The position numbers and the translations under genes were made by a program. A stretch of 62,842 bases of DNA from Paractinoplanes durhamensis (GTDB lineage Bacteria; Actinomycetota; Actinomycetes; Mycobacteriales; Micromonosporaceae). The notes under the pieces are model-generated. The model ran no database searches and was not told where the DNA came from. It saw only the letters and a program-made list of their open reading frames with translations. Shown here piece by piece: positions 11,372 to 20,022 of the stretch (its first letter is position 1; every line of letters begins with the position of its first letter). Where the stretch lies: NCBI RefSeq assembly GCF_016862175.1, contig NZ_BOML01000080.1, positions 1 to 62,842 on the forward strand, read 5' to 3'.

Positions 11372-12202
11372 ATGGAGACCTTCGGACGACGCCTCACGGA
11401 CGCCATCGAGAAGCGGGGGCCGCTGTGTGTCGGCATCGATCCGCACACCGCCCTGCTGACCCGCTGGGGGCTCACAGACGACGTCGCCGGCCTGGAACGC
11501 TTCGCCCGTACGGTGGTCGACGCCCTGGCCGATCGGGTGGCTGTGGTGAAGCCGCAGTCCGCGTTTTTTGAGAGATTTGGGTCACGTGGCATCGGCATCC
11601 TTGAGTCAACTATCCGACAGTTGCGCGAGGCCGGGGCGCTGGTCCTGCTGGACGTGAAGCGCGGAGATATCGGTTCGACGATGGCCGCGTACGCGTCTGC
11701 TTATCTTGATCCTTCAAGTTCACTGAGTGCTGACGCGATTACTGTCAGTCCCTATCTCGGGGTCGGCTCGTTGCAGCCGGCATTCGACCTCGCGGCCGCG
11801 AACGGCGCCGGAGTCTTCGTTCTCGCGCTGACGTCCAACCCGGAGGGAGCGAGCGTCCAGCATGCTGTCGCGGCCGGCGGCCGGACCGTCGCGCAGACCG
11901 TGATCGATGAGATTTCCCAGCTCAACAAGGGTGCCCAGCCGCTCGGCAACTTCGGACTCGTGGTCGGAGCGACGATCGGGCGGACCGGTCACGACCTGTC
12001 CGAAGTGAACGGTCCACTGCTCGCTCCGGGCCTCGGAGCGCAGGGCGCTACCCCCTCCGACCTGCGCGATGTCTTCGGCGAAAGCCTGCGCAACGTGCTG
12101 CCGTCGTACTCACGCGAAGTTCTCAACGCGGGACCTTCCGTGGTCGCGCTGCGGGCCGCCGCAGAGCGCGCGGTGGATGAATGCAAATCCGCTCTCGGGT
12201 GA
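11372..12202 (+). CDS. pyrF: Orotidine 5'-phosphate decarboxylase
   Basis: 276 aa, of the longer type 2 (actinobacterial) OMP decarboxylase group. It converts OMP to UMP as the last pathway step. The catalytic DVKRGDIGST motif is at about residues 93-102, preceded by VGIDPHTALL and the VVKPQSAFFERFG segment. It begins 22 bp after bioA and is the last pyrimidine gene of the cluster. Confidence 0.96.
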   Translation: METFGRRLTDAIEKRGPLCVGIDPHTALLTRWGLTDDVAGLERFARTVVDALADRVAVVKPQSAFFERFGSRGIGILESTIRQLREAGALVLLDVKRGDIGSTMAAYASAYLDPSSSLSADAITVSPYLGVGSLQPAFDLAAANGAGVFVLALTSNPEGASVQHAVAAGGRTVAQTVIDEISQLNKGAQPLGNFGLVVGATIGRTGHDLSEVNGPLLAPGLGAQGATPSDLRDVFGESLRNVLPSYSREVLNAGPSVVALRAAAERAVDECKSALG

Positions 12203-12235
12203 AACGCGCCTGCTTATCAGGCTCGCGATCACCCG

Positions 12236-12253
12236 GTGCGGGGGTACCCCCAC
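12236..12253 (+). terminator. GC hairpin after pyrF
   Basis: The self-complementary GGGGGTACCCCC core with GTG/CAC flanks lies 34 bp past the pyrF stop. There is no T run, so termination is only a guess. Confidence 0.35.
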
Positions 12254-12290
12254 GTTGCCGAAACCGCCATTGACCGCTAGTTTTCCGGGC

Positions 12291-12323
12291 GCCAGGAACC
12301 ACATGCCCCTTTGGTTCCCTGGC
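12291..12323 (+). other. Stem-loop upstream of mihF
   Basis: GCCAGGAACCA pairs with TGGTTCCCTGGC with one bulged base, separated by about 10 nt. It lies 65 bp before the mihF start, in a 185-bp gap that probably also carries the mihF promoter; TTGACC at 12270-12275 is a candidate -35. It may be a leader structure or an operator. Confidence 0.45.
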
Positions 12324-12387
12324 ACACCACGTTTCACAGAAGCGCCGGTATTGGACTACCGCCGCGATAGGGACCTGAGGAGAACTG

Positions 12388-12705
12388 GTGCCGCTCCCGT
12401 CACTGAGCCCCGAGCAGCGCGCTGCAGCGCTGGAGAAGGCCGCGGAAGTTCGCAAGGCTCGGGCTGAGCTGAAGGAACAGCTCAAGTCCGGCAAGACCAC
12501 TCTCGCCGCGGTGCTTGACCGCGCGGAGCAGGACGAGGTCGTCGGCAAGCTGAAGGTTTCGGCGGTGCTTCAGGCGCTGCCGGGCATCGGCAAGATCCGG
12601 GCGACCCAGATCATGGAGAAGCTCAAGATCGCTGACAGCCGCCGGCTGCGCGGTCTCGGCGACCAGCAGCGGAAGGCCCTCCTGGGGGAGTTCGCTGCGA
12701 ACTGA
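12388..12705 (+). CDS. mihF: Actinobacterial integration host factor (mIHF/sIHF)
   Basis: 105 aa, a small basic nucleoid-associated protein. The family helix-two-turn-helix region LPGIGKIRATQIMEKLKI is visible at about residues 65-82, and SPEQRAAALEKAA at the N-terminus is typical. In Streptomyces and mycobacteria the homologue binds DNA without strong sequence preference and affects nucleoid structure and development. The GTG start has GAGGAGA about 7 nt upstream. The order pyrF-mihF-gmk-rpoZ is conserved in actinobacteria. Confidence 0.95.
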   Translation: MPLPSLSPEQRAAALEKAAEVRKARAELKEQLKSGKTTLAAVLDRAEQDEVVGKLKVSAVLQALPGIGKIRATQIMEKLKIADSRRLRGLGDQQRKALLGEFAAN

Positions 12706-12723
12706 CTCATGGGCTCGTGTTGA

Positions 12724-13338
12724 ATGAGCCTTGTGAGCATGGATGACGACGCGCGCCCGGCAGCCCGCCTCACCGTCCTGTCCGGCCCTTCCGGGGTCGG
12801 CAAGGACAGCGTGATCGAGCTGATCCGGGCGCGCTCGCCTTGGATCAAGCTTTCCGTGTCGGTGACGACGCGGAAGAAGCGCGACTACGAGACCGACGGC
12901 GAGCATTACCACTTTGTGAACCGTTCGGAGTTCCAGCGGCTGATCGACGGCGGTCAGCTGCTCGAGTGGGCCGAGTTCGCGGGGAACCTCTACGGGACCC
13001 CGCGGGCCCAGGTCGAGGGCTGGATCAGTCAGGGCCGGCCGGTCCTGTTGAAGATCGACCTCCAGGGGGCGCGCCAGGTGCGGGCCACCATGCCGGACGC
13101 TCAACTGGTGTTCCTCGCCCCGCCGAGCGTCGAAGAACTCAAGCGCCGGCTGATCGGCCGGGGCACCGAGGACGAGGAGACGATCCGTCGCCGACTCGCC
13201 CACGCCGACGAGGAGCTGTCGCACGAGAAGGAGTTCGACCGTACGGTCGTCAACGACTTCGTCGAGCGGGCAGCCGATGAGCTGGTAGGATTGCTCGGTT
13301 CGTCATTTTTGACGCCGGCACAAGCTCCCGAGCATTAA
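12724..13338 (+). CDS. gmk: Guanylate kinase
   Basis: 204 aa. It phosphorylates GMP to GDP. The P-loop GPSGVGKDS is at about residues 22-30, the GMP-binding segments SVTTRKKRDYETDGEHYHF and EWAEFAGNLYGTP follow, and the lid RRRLAHADEEL is conserved. ATG 12724 is used; ATG 12739 is a possible shorter start and neither has a strong ribosome binding site. It lies 18 bp after mihF. Confidence 0.95.
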   Translation: MSLVSMDDDARPAARLTVLSGPSGVGKDSVIELIRARSPWIKLSVSVTTRKKRDYETDGEHYHFVNRSEFQRLIDGGQLLEWAEFAGNLYGTPRAQVEGWISQGRPVLLKIDLQGARQVRATMPDAQLVFLAPPSVEELKRRLIGRGTEDEETIRRRLAHADEELSHEKEFDRTVVNDFVERAADELVGLLGSSFLTPAQAPEH

Positions 13339-13351
13339 GGATCTCTCAACA

Positions 13352-13615
13352 GTGGGAACCATCGCGAACCCCGAAGGCATCACCAACCCGCCCATCGACG
13401 AGCTGCTCGACAAGACCTCGTCGAAGTACTCGCTGGTGATCTTCGCGGCCAAGCGCGCCCGCCAGGTGAACGCGTACTACAGCCAGCTCGGTGAGGGCCT
13501 GCTGGAGTACGTCGGCCCCCTGGTCGAGACCACCCCGCAGGAGAAGCCGCTCTCCATCGCCATGCGTGAGATCAACGCTGGCCTCCTGACCGCCGAGGCA
13601 ACGGACAATCCGTAA
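13352..13615 (+). CDS. rpoZ: RNA polymerase omega subunit
   Basis: 87 aa. It helps assemble RNA polymerase by chaperoning beta prime. The conserved NPPIDELLDKTSSKYSLVI and AAKRARQVNAYY segments are typical of actinobacterial omega. The GTG start lies 13 bp after gmk with AAGGA upstream. Confidence 0.96.
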   Translation: MGTIANPEGITNPPIDELLDKTSSKYSLVIFAAKRARQVNAYYSQLGEGLLEYVGPLVETTPQEKPLSIAMREINAGLLTAEATDNP

Positions 13616-13677
13616 GGTTTCGGCCGGAGTCTGTCCGCGGAAAGCGCGAACCGCGTTGCTTACGGATTGATTCCTGC

Positions 13678-13698
13678 TCCGGGGGCCGAGCCCCCGGA
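13678..13698 (+). terminator. Probable terminator after rpoZ
   Basis: TCCGGGGGC-CGA-GCCCCCGGA is a perfect 9-bp stem about 60 bp after rpoZ. A second, smaller hairpin (CGGGGG-AG-CCCCCG) follows at 13758-13771. Neither has a clear T run. Confidence 0.5.
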
Positions 13699-13782
13699 AA
13701 CCCCGCGGTGCGTTGGTCCGGCTGGTTCGTTTGCTTCCGGCTTTGCTTGATGTACGGCGGGGGAGCCCCCGGTTCACCTCGG

Positions 13783-13791
13783 TTATCCACA
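13783..13791 (+). promoter_or_regulatory. Perfect DnaA box upstream of coaBC
   Basis: TTATCCACA matches the strict DnaA consensus. It is isolated, lies about 50 bp before coaBC and is embedded in CGGTTATCCACAG. The same ten-plus bases recur at 25199-25210. No origin genes are visible. Confidence 0.6.
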
Positions 13792-13843
13792 GCTCTGGCA
13801 TCTGGTCCCGCGTCCGGTCCTCGGACGCGGGATCATTGCTGTC

Positions 13844-15031
13844 ATGACCGAAGTCGTGCTTGGCGTCTGTGGCGGGATCGCTGCCTACAAGGCCTGTGAG
13901 TTGCTGCGTCTGTTCACCGAGTCGGGGCACGGCGTGCGGGTGGTGCCGACCGCCTCCGCGCTGCAGTTCGTGGGGGCGCCGACCTGGGCCGCCCTCTCCG
14001 GCAAGCCGGTGGCCACCGAGGTGTGGGATGACGCGCACGAGGTGCCGCATGTGCGGATCGGGCGGCAGGCCGAGCTGGTCGTGGTCGCGCCGGCCACCGC
14101 CGACATGCTGGCCAAGGCCGCGCACGGCATCGCCGACGACCTGCTGACCAATACGCTTCTGACGGCGACCTGCCCGATCGTCTACGCGCCGGCCATGCAC
14201 ACCGAGATGTGGGAAAACCCGGCCACCCGAGCGAATGTCGCGCTTCTCCGCGAACGCGGTGCGATCGTCATCGAGCCCGCGGTGGGGCGGCTGACCGGGG
14301 CCGACACCGGCAAGGGCCGGCTCCCGGATCCTTCGGAGATCTTCGAGCGGGCTCTCGGCGTACTCAAGCGGGGCCTTGATCTTGATCTTGCCGGGCGGCA
14401 TGTCGTGGTGACCGCCGGTGGAACGCGCGAACCGATCGATCCGGTTCGTTTTATCGGGAATCGGTCATCCGGTAAGCAGGGTTACGCGCTCGCCAGGGCC
14501 GCCGTTGCGCGTGGGGCGCGAGTAACGCTCGTCACGGCGAACGTCGCGCTGCCCGACCCGGCCGGCGCCGAACTCGTCCGGGTCGGCACCACCGAGGAGT
14601 TGCGGGTCGCGACGGTGAAGGCCGCCGGCGATGCGGACATTGTGGTCATGGCGGCCGCACCCGCCGATTTCCGGCCGGCCGCGATGGCGACGCAGAAGAT
14701 CAAAAAGACCGAGGGGGGTACGCCGGAACCCATCGTTCTCGTGACGAACCCGGACATCGCCGCCGAACTCGGTGCTAACAAACGCCCTGGTCAGGTGCTG
14801 GTCGCGTTCGCGGCCGAGACACATGATGCGCTCGAGCATGCGCGAGCTAAGTTGGTCCGAAAACGTGCCGACGTGATCGTCGTCAACGTCGTGGGTGTGG
14901 ACCGGGTCTTCGGGTCCGATCACAATGAGGTCACCATCCTCGGGGCCGACGGAAGCACGGCGACCCTCGGCGAACTCCGCAAAGACGATGTGGCCGATAG
15001 GATTTTCGACCATGTCATCACGCTTCTGTAA
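13844..15031 (+). CDS. coaBC: Bifunctional phosphopantothenoylcysteine decarboxylase/synthetase
   Basis: 395 aa. Two steps of coenzyme A synthesis are fused. The N-terminal flavoprotein decarboxylase (about 1-180) carries GVCGGIAAYKA and the PAMHTEMWENPA substrate motif. The C-terminal CoaB part (about 185-395) carries VTAGGTREPIDPVRFIGNRSSGKQG and KIKK. It matches the Dfp gene next to rpoZ in other actinobacteria. Confidence 0.96.
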   Translation: MTEVVLGVCGGIAAYKACELLRLFTESGHGVRVVPTASALQFVGAPTWAALSGKPVATEVWDDAHEVPHVRIGRQAELVVVAPATADMLAKAAHGIADDLLTNTLLTATCPIVYAPAMHTEMWENPATRANVALLRERGAIVIEPAVGRLTGADTGKGRLPDPSEIFERALGVLKRGLDLDLAGRHVVVTAGGTREPIDPVRFIGNRSSGKQGYALARAAVARGARVTLVTANVALPDPAGAELVRVGTTEELRVATVKAAGDADIVVMAAAPADFRPAAMATQKIKKTEGGTPEPIVLVTNPDIAAELGANKRPGQVLVAFAAETHDALEHARAKLVRKRADVIVVNVVGVDRVFGSDHNEVTILGADGSTATLGELRKDDVADRIFDHVITLL

Positions 15032-15092
15032 CGCCTGGTCGGTGCCGGTGAGACGGCAGACCACCCGGGCGTTCCCAGTCGTTCGTGATGGC

Positions 15093-15098
15093 TACACT
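15093..15098 (+). promoter_or_regulatory. Candidate metK -10 element
   Basis: TACACT lies 38 bp before the metK GTG. No clear -35 is seen 16-18 bp upstream. The leader would be too short for a SAM riboswitch. Confidence 0.4.
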
Positions 15099-15136
15099 CT
15101 CGCGATACGTTGTACTTCGACAAGCTGAGGAGCACC

Positions 15137-16327
15137 GTGGCACGCCGCCTGTTCACCTCCGAGTCGGTCACGGAAGGCCACCCGGACAAGATCGCTGACC
15201 AGATCAGCGACGGCATTCTCGACGCCCTGCTGGCCCAGGACCCGCGCAGCCGGGTGGCGGTGGAGACTCTCATCACCACTGGTCAGGTGCACGTGGCCGG
15301 CGAGGTCACCACCCAGGCGTATGCCGATATCCCGAGCATCGTCCGCGAGACGATCCTGCGGATCGGCTACGACTCGTCCAAGAAGGGCTTCGACGGCGCG
15401 TCCTGCGGCGTGAGCGTGTCCATCGGTGCGCAGTCGCCCGACATCGCCCAGGGCGTGGACAGCGCGATCGAGCTGCGCGAAGGCGACTCGGAGCACGTCC
15501 TCGACTCGCAGGGCGCCGGCGACCAGGGCATGATGTTCGGCTTCGCCTGCTCGGAGACCCCCGAGCTGATGCCGCTGCCGATCGCGCTCGCGCACCGCCT
15601 GGCCCGGCGCCTCTCGGCGGCCCGCAAGGACGGCACGATCCCCTACCTGCGGCCCGACGGCAAGACCCAGGTGACCATCGAGTACGACGGCCTCAAGCCG
15701 GTTCGTCTCGACACCGTGGTGGTCTCGTCGCAGCACGCGGCCGACATCTCGCTCGAGTCGCTGCTCACGCCCGACATCCGCGAGCACGTGATCCAGCCTG
15801 AGCTCGAGGGTCTCGGCATCGACACCGAGGGCTACCGGCTGCTGGTCAACCCGACCGGCCGCTTCGAGATCGGTGGCCCGATGGGCGACGCCGGCCTCAC
15901 CGGCCGGAAGATCATCGTCGACACCTACGGCGGCTACGCGCGCCACGGCGGCGGTGCCTTCTCCGGCAAGGACCCGTCCAAGGTGGACCGCTCCGCGGCG
16001 TACGCGATGCGCTGGGTCGCCAAGAACGTCGTGGCCGCCGGCCTGGCCGAGCGGTGCGAGGCGCAGGTCGCCTACGCGATCGGCAAGGCGCACCCGGTCT
16101 CGCTGTTCGTCGAGACCTTCGGCACCGAGAATGTGCCGGTCGAGCGGATCGAGAAGGCGATCAACGAGGTCTTCGACCTCCGCCCCGCCGCGATCATCCG
16201 CGACCTCGACCTGCTCCGCCCGATCTACCAGCAGACCGCTGCCTACGGCCACTTCGGCCGGGAGCTGCCGGAGCTGCTGTGGGAGAGCACCGACCGGGCG
16301 CAGGAACTGAAGAACGCCGCCGCCTGA
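15137..16327 (+). CDS. metK: S-adenosylmethionine synthetase
   Basis: 396 aa. It makes SAM from methionine and ATP. FTSESVTEGHPDKIADQISD is at the N-terminus, GAGDQGMMFG in the middle and GGGAFSGKDPSKVDRSAAY towards the C-terminus, all catalytic signatures. The GTG at 15137 follows GAGGAG by 4 nt and gives the standard N-terminus, so the in-frame upstream start at 15110 is unlikely. Confidence 0.98.
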   Translation: MARRLFTSESVTEGHPDKIADQISDGILDALLAQDPRSRVAVETLITTGQVHVAGEVTTQAYADIPSIVRETILRIGYDSSKKGFDGASCGVSVSIGAQSPDIAQGVDSAIELREGDSEHVLDSQGAGDQGMMFGFACSETPELMPLPIALAHRLARRLSAARKDGTIPYLRPDGKTQVTIEYDGLKPVRLDTVVVSSQHAADISLESLLTPDIREHVIQPELEGLGIDTEGYRLLVNPTGRFEIGGPMGDAGLTGRKIIVDTYGGYARHGGGAFSGKDPSKVDRSAAYAMRWVAKNVVAAGLAERCEAQVAYAIGKAHPVSLFVETFGTENVPVERIEKAINEVFDLRPAAIIRDLDLLRPIYQQTAAYGHFGRELPELLWESTDRAQELKNAAA

Positions 16328-16343
16328 TTTTCAGCTCTGTGTG

Positions 16344-16380
16344 ACCGGCGCCCCGTTGTCCGCGGGGCGCCGGTTCTTTC
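16344..16380 (+). terminator. Intrinsic terminator after metK
   Basis: ACCGGCGCCCC pairs perfectly with GGGGCGCCGGT over 11 bp with a 9-nt loop, followed by TTCTTTC. It is 17 bp past metK and abuts the end of the convergent methyltransferase gene. Confidence 0.85.
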
Positions 16381-17152
16381 ATTTCTTCGTCGCTGTTACC
16401 GCCACGGTGGTGTAGCGCATGAGGAAGCTGTCGCCGATTGCTCGGTCCGTCGCGGCGAGCAGTTCCGCCATGGTGTCCTTCGGGAGACGGCTCATCCCGC
16501 CGAAGGTGGGTAGCTGATCCAGCCAGTCTTTCTTGGTGTAGACGCGCTCCCAGTCGATCCGCCAGCGCTCCACCAGGGTGAAGTTTCCGGATTTATCCAG
16601 ACCTTCCTCGGCTTTGGCGAACATCAGGCCGTAGGTCTCGAGGATGGGGCGGTCGCCCGCCCATATGTTGGGGAAGTCCGGCAGAACCGACTGTTGAACC
16701 ACGGCGAGCGCGGTCCGGGCCGAGGGTTCCGGCTCGAAGACGTTCCAGATCAGGGCGATGCGACCGGCCGGGTTCAGGATCTCGGCGGCCTTGACCGCGC
16801 CGGCGAACGGGTCGACCCAGTGCCACGCCTGCGCCGCCGCGACGGTGTCGAAGACCCGGCCCTTGGCGTCCCAGTCCTCGAACTTCGACACCTCGACCTC
16901 GAGGCCCTGCCGGCGGGCCTGCTCGGCCATCCGGGCGTCCACGTCGAGGCCGAGCACGTCGCGCTTCTCGTCGCGGAACTGGCGGGCCGCGATGCCGGTG
17001 CCGCAGCCGACGTCGAGGACGCGCGGGCCGGGGCTGTGCTCGGCGATCCGGTGGATCAGATCCTGCGGGTAGCTGGGGCGGGTGCGGTCGTAGCGTTCGG
17101 CTTCGGCGCCGAACGACTCGGCGGCGCCGCGCTGCTGGTGCGGCTCGGTCAT
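16379..17152 (-). CDS. Class I SAM-dependent methyltransferase
   Basis: 257 aa. The SAM-binding motif I VLDVGCGTGIAARQF is at about residues 45-59, followed by an acidic motif II (LGLDVDARM) and AAAQAWHWVDP, typical of the UbiE/Methyltransf_11 type. The substrate is unknown. The ATG at 17152 was chosen because GAGGAG precedes it. It is divergent from a TetR gene with a double palindrome between them, so it is probably that repressor's target. The open frame continues upstream but crosses the operator and the TetR gene. Confidence 0.85.
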   Translation of the reverse strand: MTEPHQQRGAAESFGAEAERYDRTRPSYPQDLIHRIAEHSPGPRVLDVGCGTGIAARQFRDEKRDVLGLDVDARMAEQARRQGLEVEVSKFEDWDAKGRVFDTVAAAQAWHWVDPFAGAVKAAEILNPAGRIALIWNVFEPEPSARTALAVVQQSVLPDFPNIWAGDRPILETYGLMFAKAEEGLDKSGNFTLVERWRIDWERVYTKKDWLDQLPTFGGMSRLPKDTMAELLAATDRAIGDSFLMRYTTVAVTATKK

Positions 17153-17179
17153 GGGGTTCACGCTCCTCGCGGCCGTATA

Positions 17180-17195
17180 GTGGGCACGCGCCCAC
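17180..17195. promoter_or_regulatory. TetR-type operator half-site pair 1
   Basis: GTGGGCACGCGCCCAC has 6-bp perfect inverted arms. It lies between the divergent methyltransferase and TetR genes, close to the methyltransferase start. Confidence 0.75.
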
Positions 17196-17200
17196 CTTAA

Positions 17201-17216
17201 GTGGGCGAGCGCCCAC
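17201..17216. promoter_or_regulatory. TetR-type operator half-site pair 2
   Basis: GTGGGCGAGCGCCCAC has the same arms as site 1. The centres are 21 bp apart, two helical turns, so two repressor dimers could bind on the same DNA face. It is 21 bp before the TetR start. Confidence 0.75.
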
Positions 17217-17237
17217 TCGCTAGAGCCAGGAGGATCT

Positions 17238-17831
17238 GTGCCGACCGGTGTGGCGCTTCGAGACGTCCGTGAGCAGCTGTTCGCCGCCGCCGAGCGGGTG
17301 TTGCTGCGAGCTGGTCCGTTCCTGTTGACCAGCCGGGCGGTGACCACCGAGGCCGGGGTGGCCAAGGGCGTGCTGCACCGGCACTTCGCGGATTTCGACG
17401 ACTTTCTGACCCAGCTGGTGGCCGACCGGGCCGGCCGGGTCGAGCGGCAGGCCGAGGTGCTGCTGGAGTGGGCCGGGCACGGGTCGCTGGTGGCCAACCT
17501 GGCGACGGCACTGCAGCAGATCTTCAACCCGGTGGCGGTCGCGATGGTCAGCCTGATCACCTTCCGCGACGACCTGCGGGCGGGGCTCCGGTCGACCAGC
17601 GGCCGGCCGGGCATCCCGCTGCTGACCGAGGCCGGCGTGATGGTCGCGGCCTACCTGGCGGCCGAGAAGGAGCAGGGGCGGCTCGCGGCCGACGCCGATG
17701 TGGAGACCCTGGCCCCGATGGTGATCGGCGCCGGGCACCTGCTGTTCGCCGACCGCAGCGACGCGACGCCGTCGCCGGCGGCGGTGGAACGGATGGTGGC
17801 GGCCGCGCTGTCGGGGGCCGTGCGCGGTTGA
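17238..17831 (+). CDS. TetR-family transcriptional regulator
   Basis: 197 aa. An N-terminal helix-turn-helix (about residues 10-58) includes TTEAGVAKGVLHRHFADFDDFL, the recognition-helix pattern of the family, and the C-terminal ligand domain is variable. The GTG start follows GGAGGA. It probably represses itself and the divergent methyltransferase through the two operators. The ligand is unknown. Confidence 0.88.
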   Translation: MPTGVALRDVREQLFAAAERVLLRAGPFLLTSRAVTTEAGVAKGVLHRHFADFDDFLTQLVADRAGRVERQAEVLLEWAGHGSLVANLATALQQIFNPVAVAMVSLITFRDDLRAGLRSTSGRPGIPLLTEAGVMVAAYLAAEKEQGRLAADADVETLAPMVIGAGHLLFADRSDATPSPAAVERMVAAALSGAVRG

Positions 17832-17874
17832 GCCTTCCGATTCCTGTCACACCCCTTCGGCAGAATGTGCCCCG

Positions 17875-19995
17875 ATGACCAGCAAGAGCGCACGCAGCGA
17901 ACGGGTCCCGGCCGAGCGGCTGCCGGTGGCCCGGGTGTGCGTCGACGTGCCCCTGCCACATCTCGATCGGCCCTTCGACTACCTGGTCTCCAGCGACGAC
18001 GACGCGGTGGCGCAGCCCGGGGTGCGGGTCAAGGTCCGGTTCGCCGGGCAGCTGGTCACCGGGTTCCTGCTGGAGCGGGCGGAGTCGTCCCCGCACGGCG
18101 GGAAACTGGCCTATCTCGACAGGGTGGTCTCCCCGGAGCAGGTGCTCGACCCGGAGGTGGCCCGGCTGGCCCGGGCCGTCGCCGACCGCTACGCCGGCAA
18201 CCTCTGCGACGTGCTGCGCCTGGCCGTCCCGCCACGCCACGCCCGCGTCGAGGCGCAAGGGAAGAACGGCACCGAGCCCGGCGAGGGCGAATTGTCCCCC
18301 GCCGACGGAGACACGACGGCTGAGCCGGCGGGAGATGCGGCTGAGGCCGCGCCGGGAGATGCGGCGGTCGAGGCGCCGAGCGAGCCCGGTGCCGGTCCCG
18401 GTGATCAGCCGGCCTCTGTTCTTCCGCCGGGCAAGGGGCTGCCCGCGGCCGGTGGGTGGGATTCGTATGTGGCGGGCGCTGCGTTCCTGCGGGCGCTCGA
18501 GGAAGGGCGGGACGCCCGGGCCGTCTGGGGTGCGCTGCCGGGCGAGGACTGGGCCGTGCGGATCGCCGAGGCGGCGGCGGCCGCCGTGCGGGCCGGGCTC
18601 GGCGCGGTCATCGTCGTCGCGGATGCCCGCGACCTCGACCGGGTCGACCGTGCGCTCGGTGCCGTGCTCGGCGAAGGGCTTCACGTCGCGCTCAACGCCG
18701 CCCTCGGCCCCGCCGAGCGTTACCGGCGGTTCCTGGCGGCCAGCCGGCATCGGGTGCCGGTCGTGGCCGGGACCAGGGCGGCCATGTTCGCGCCGGTCGC
18801 CAAGCTCGGGCTGGTCGTCATCTGGGACGACGGCGACGACCTGCACGCCGAGCCGCGGTCGCCCTATCCGCACGCACGCGAGGTGCTGCTGACCAGGGCT
18901 CGGCTGGCCGGCTGCGCCGCCCTGGTGGCCGGGCATGCCCGCACCGGCGAGGGCCAGCTGCTGCTGGAGACCGGGTGGGCCAAGGAGATCTCGGCGAGCC
19001 GGGACGTGCTGCGCAACCGGGTGCCGGCGATCGCGCCGACCGGGGACGATCCGCAGCTGGCCCGGGATCCGGGGGCGGCCACCGCCCGGCTGCCCAGCCT
19101 GGCCTGGGAGGCGGCCCGGCAGGCGCTGAAGGCGGGGGCGCCGGTGCTGGTCCAGGTGCCCCGGCGCGGCTATCTGCCGTCGGTCGCCTGCGCGGAGTGC
19201 CGCACGCCCGCGCGGTGCCCGCACTGCTCGGGGCCGTTGTCGCTGGCGGGGGCGCGGGACGTGCCGACCTGCCGGTGGTGCGGGCGGGCGTCGGCCGACT
19301 ACGCCTGCCCGGCCTGTGGCGGCCGGCGACTGCGCGCGTCGGTGACCGGCGCCCGGCGGACCGCGGAGGAGCTGGGGCGGGCGTTCCCGGATACACCGGT
19401 GCGCACCTCGGGGCGGGACGAAATCCTCGACACCGTGCCGGGCACGGCGTCCGTGGTGGTGGCCACGCCGGGGGCGGAGCCGGTCGCCGCCGGGGGATAC
19501 GGCGCGGTGCTGCTGCTCGACACGTGGGCGCTGCTCACCCGCTCCGACCTGCGGGCGGCCGAGGAGACGATGCGACGGTGGCTCAGTGCGTCGGCGCTGG
19601 CCCGGCCCGCGAAACAGGGCGGCAAGGTGGTCGTCGTGGCCGATGGGTCGCTGGCGACCGTGCAGGCGCTGATCCGGTGGGATCCGGGCTGGTTCGCGGC
19701 GCGGGAGCTGTCCGAGCGGCGCGAGCTGGGCTTCCCGCCGGCCGCCCGGATGGCCAGCCTCACCGGGCTGCCGGAGGCGGTCGCCGAGTTGCTGGCGGCC
19801 GCGAAGTTGCCGGATACGGCCGAGGTGCTCGGGCCGGTGCCGGCCGACGACGACCAGGAACGCATGCTGGTGCGCACCAGCCGGTCGCAGGCGGGGGCGC
19901 TGGCGGCGGCACTGCACGAGGCCGCGGGGGTGCGCAGCGCCAGAAGGGCAGCCCTGCCGGTGCGGATCGAGGTCGATCCGGGCACGCTGTTCTAA
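17875..19995 (+). CDS. priA: PriA-like primosomal protein N' lacking intact helicase motifs
   Basis: 706 aa. PriA reloads the replicative helicase at stalled forks. The N-terminal DNA-binding domain begins VARVCVDVPLPHLDRPFDYLV, and the zinc-binding region CAECRTPARCPHCSG...CRWCG...CPACGG carries the paired cysteines. The Walker A GKT is missing (PGEDWAVRIAEAAAA stands at the expected place) and the DEEH box reads DDGDD. This degeneration is known in actinobacterial PriA, so the protein probably acts as a scaffold without ATPase. An Ala/Glu/Pro-rich linker covers about residues 125-185. Confidence 0.9.
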   Translation: MTSKSARSERVPAERLPVARVCVDVPLPHLDRPFDYLVSSDDDAVAQPGVRVKVRFAGQLVTGFLLERAESSPHGGKLAYLDRVVSPEQVLDPEVARLARAVADRYAGNLCDVLRLAVPPRHARVEAQGKNGTEPGEGELSPADGDTTAEPAGDAAEAAPGDAAVEAPSEPGAGPGDQPASVLPPGKGLPAAGGWDSYVAGAAFLRALEEGRDARAVWGALPGEDWAVRIAEAAAAAVRAGLGAVIVVADARDLDRVDRALGAVLGEGLHVALNAALGPAERYRRFLAASRHRVPVVAGTRAAMFAPVAKLGLVVIWDDGDDLHAEPRSPYPHAREVLLTRARLAGCAALVAGHARTGEGQLLLETGWAKEISASRDVLRNRVPAIAPTGDDPQLARDPGAATARLPSLAWEAARQALKAGAPVLVQVPRRGYLPSVACAECRTPARCPHCSGPLSLAGARDVPTCRWCGRASADYACPACGGRRLRASVTGARRTAEELGRAFPDTPVRTSGRDEILDTVPGTASVVVATPGAEPVAAGGYGAVLLLDTWALLTRSDLRAAEETMRRWLSASALARPAKQGGKVVVVADGSLATVQALIRWDPGWFAARELSERRELGFPPAARMASLTGLPEAVAELLAAAKLPDTAEVLGPVPADDDQERMLVRTSRSQAGALAAALHEAAGVRSARRAALPVRIEVDPGTLF

Positions 19996-20022
19996 GCGCC
20001 GACCAGAGTGGAGGATCGAGAG

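Noticed and set aside
13616..13843. Replication origin suggested by a DnaA box
   Set aside because: There is a single box, no AT-rich region and no dnaA or dnaN nearby.
15032..15136. SAM riboswitch before metK
   Set aside because: The gap downstream of the likely -10 is under 45 nt and shows none of the conserved SAM aptamer blocks.
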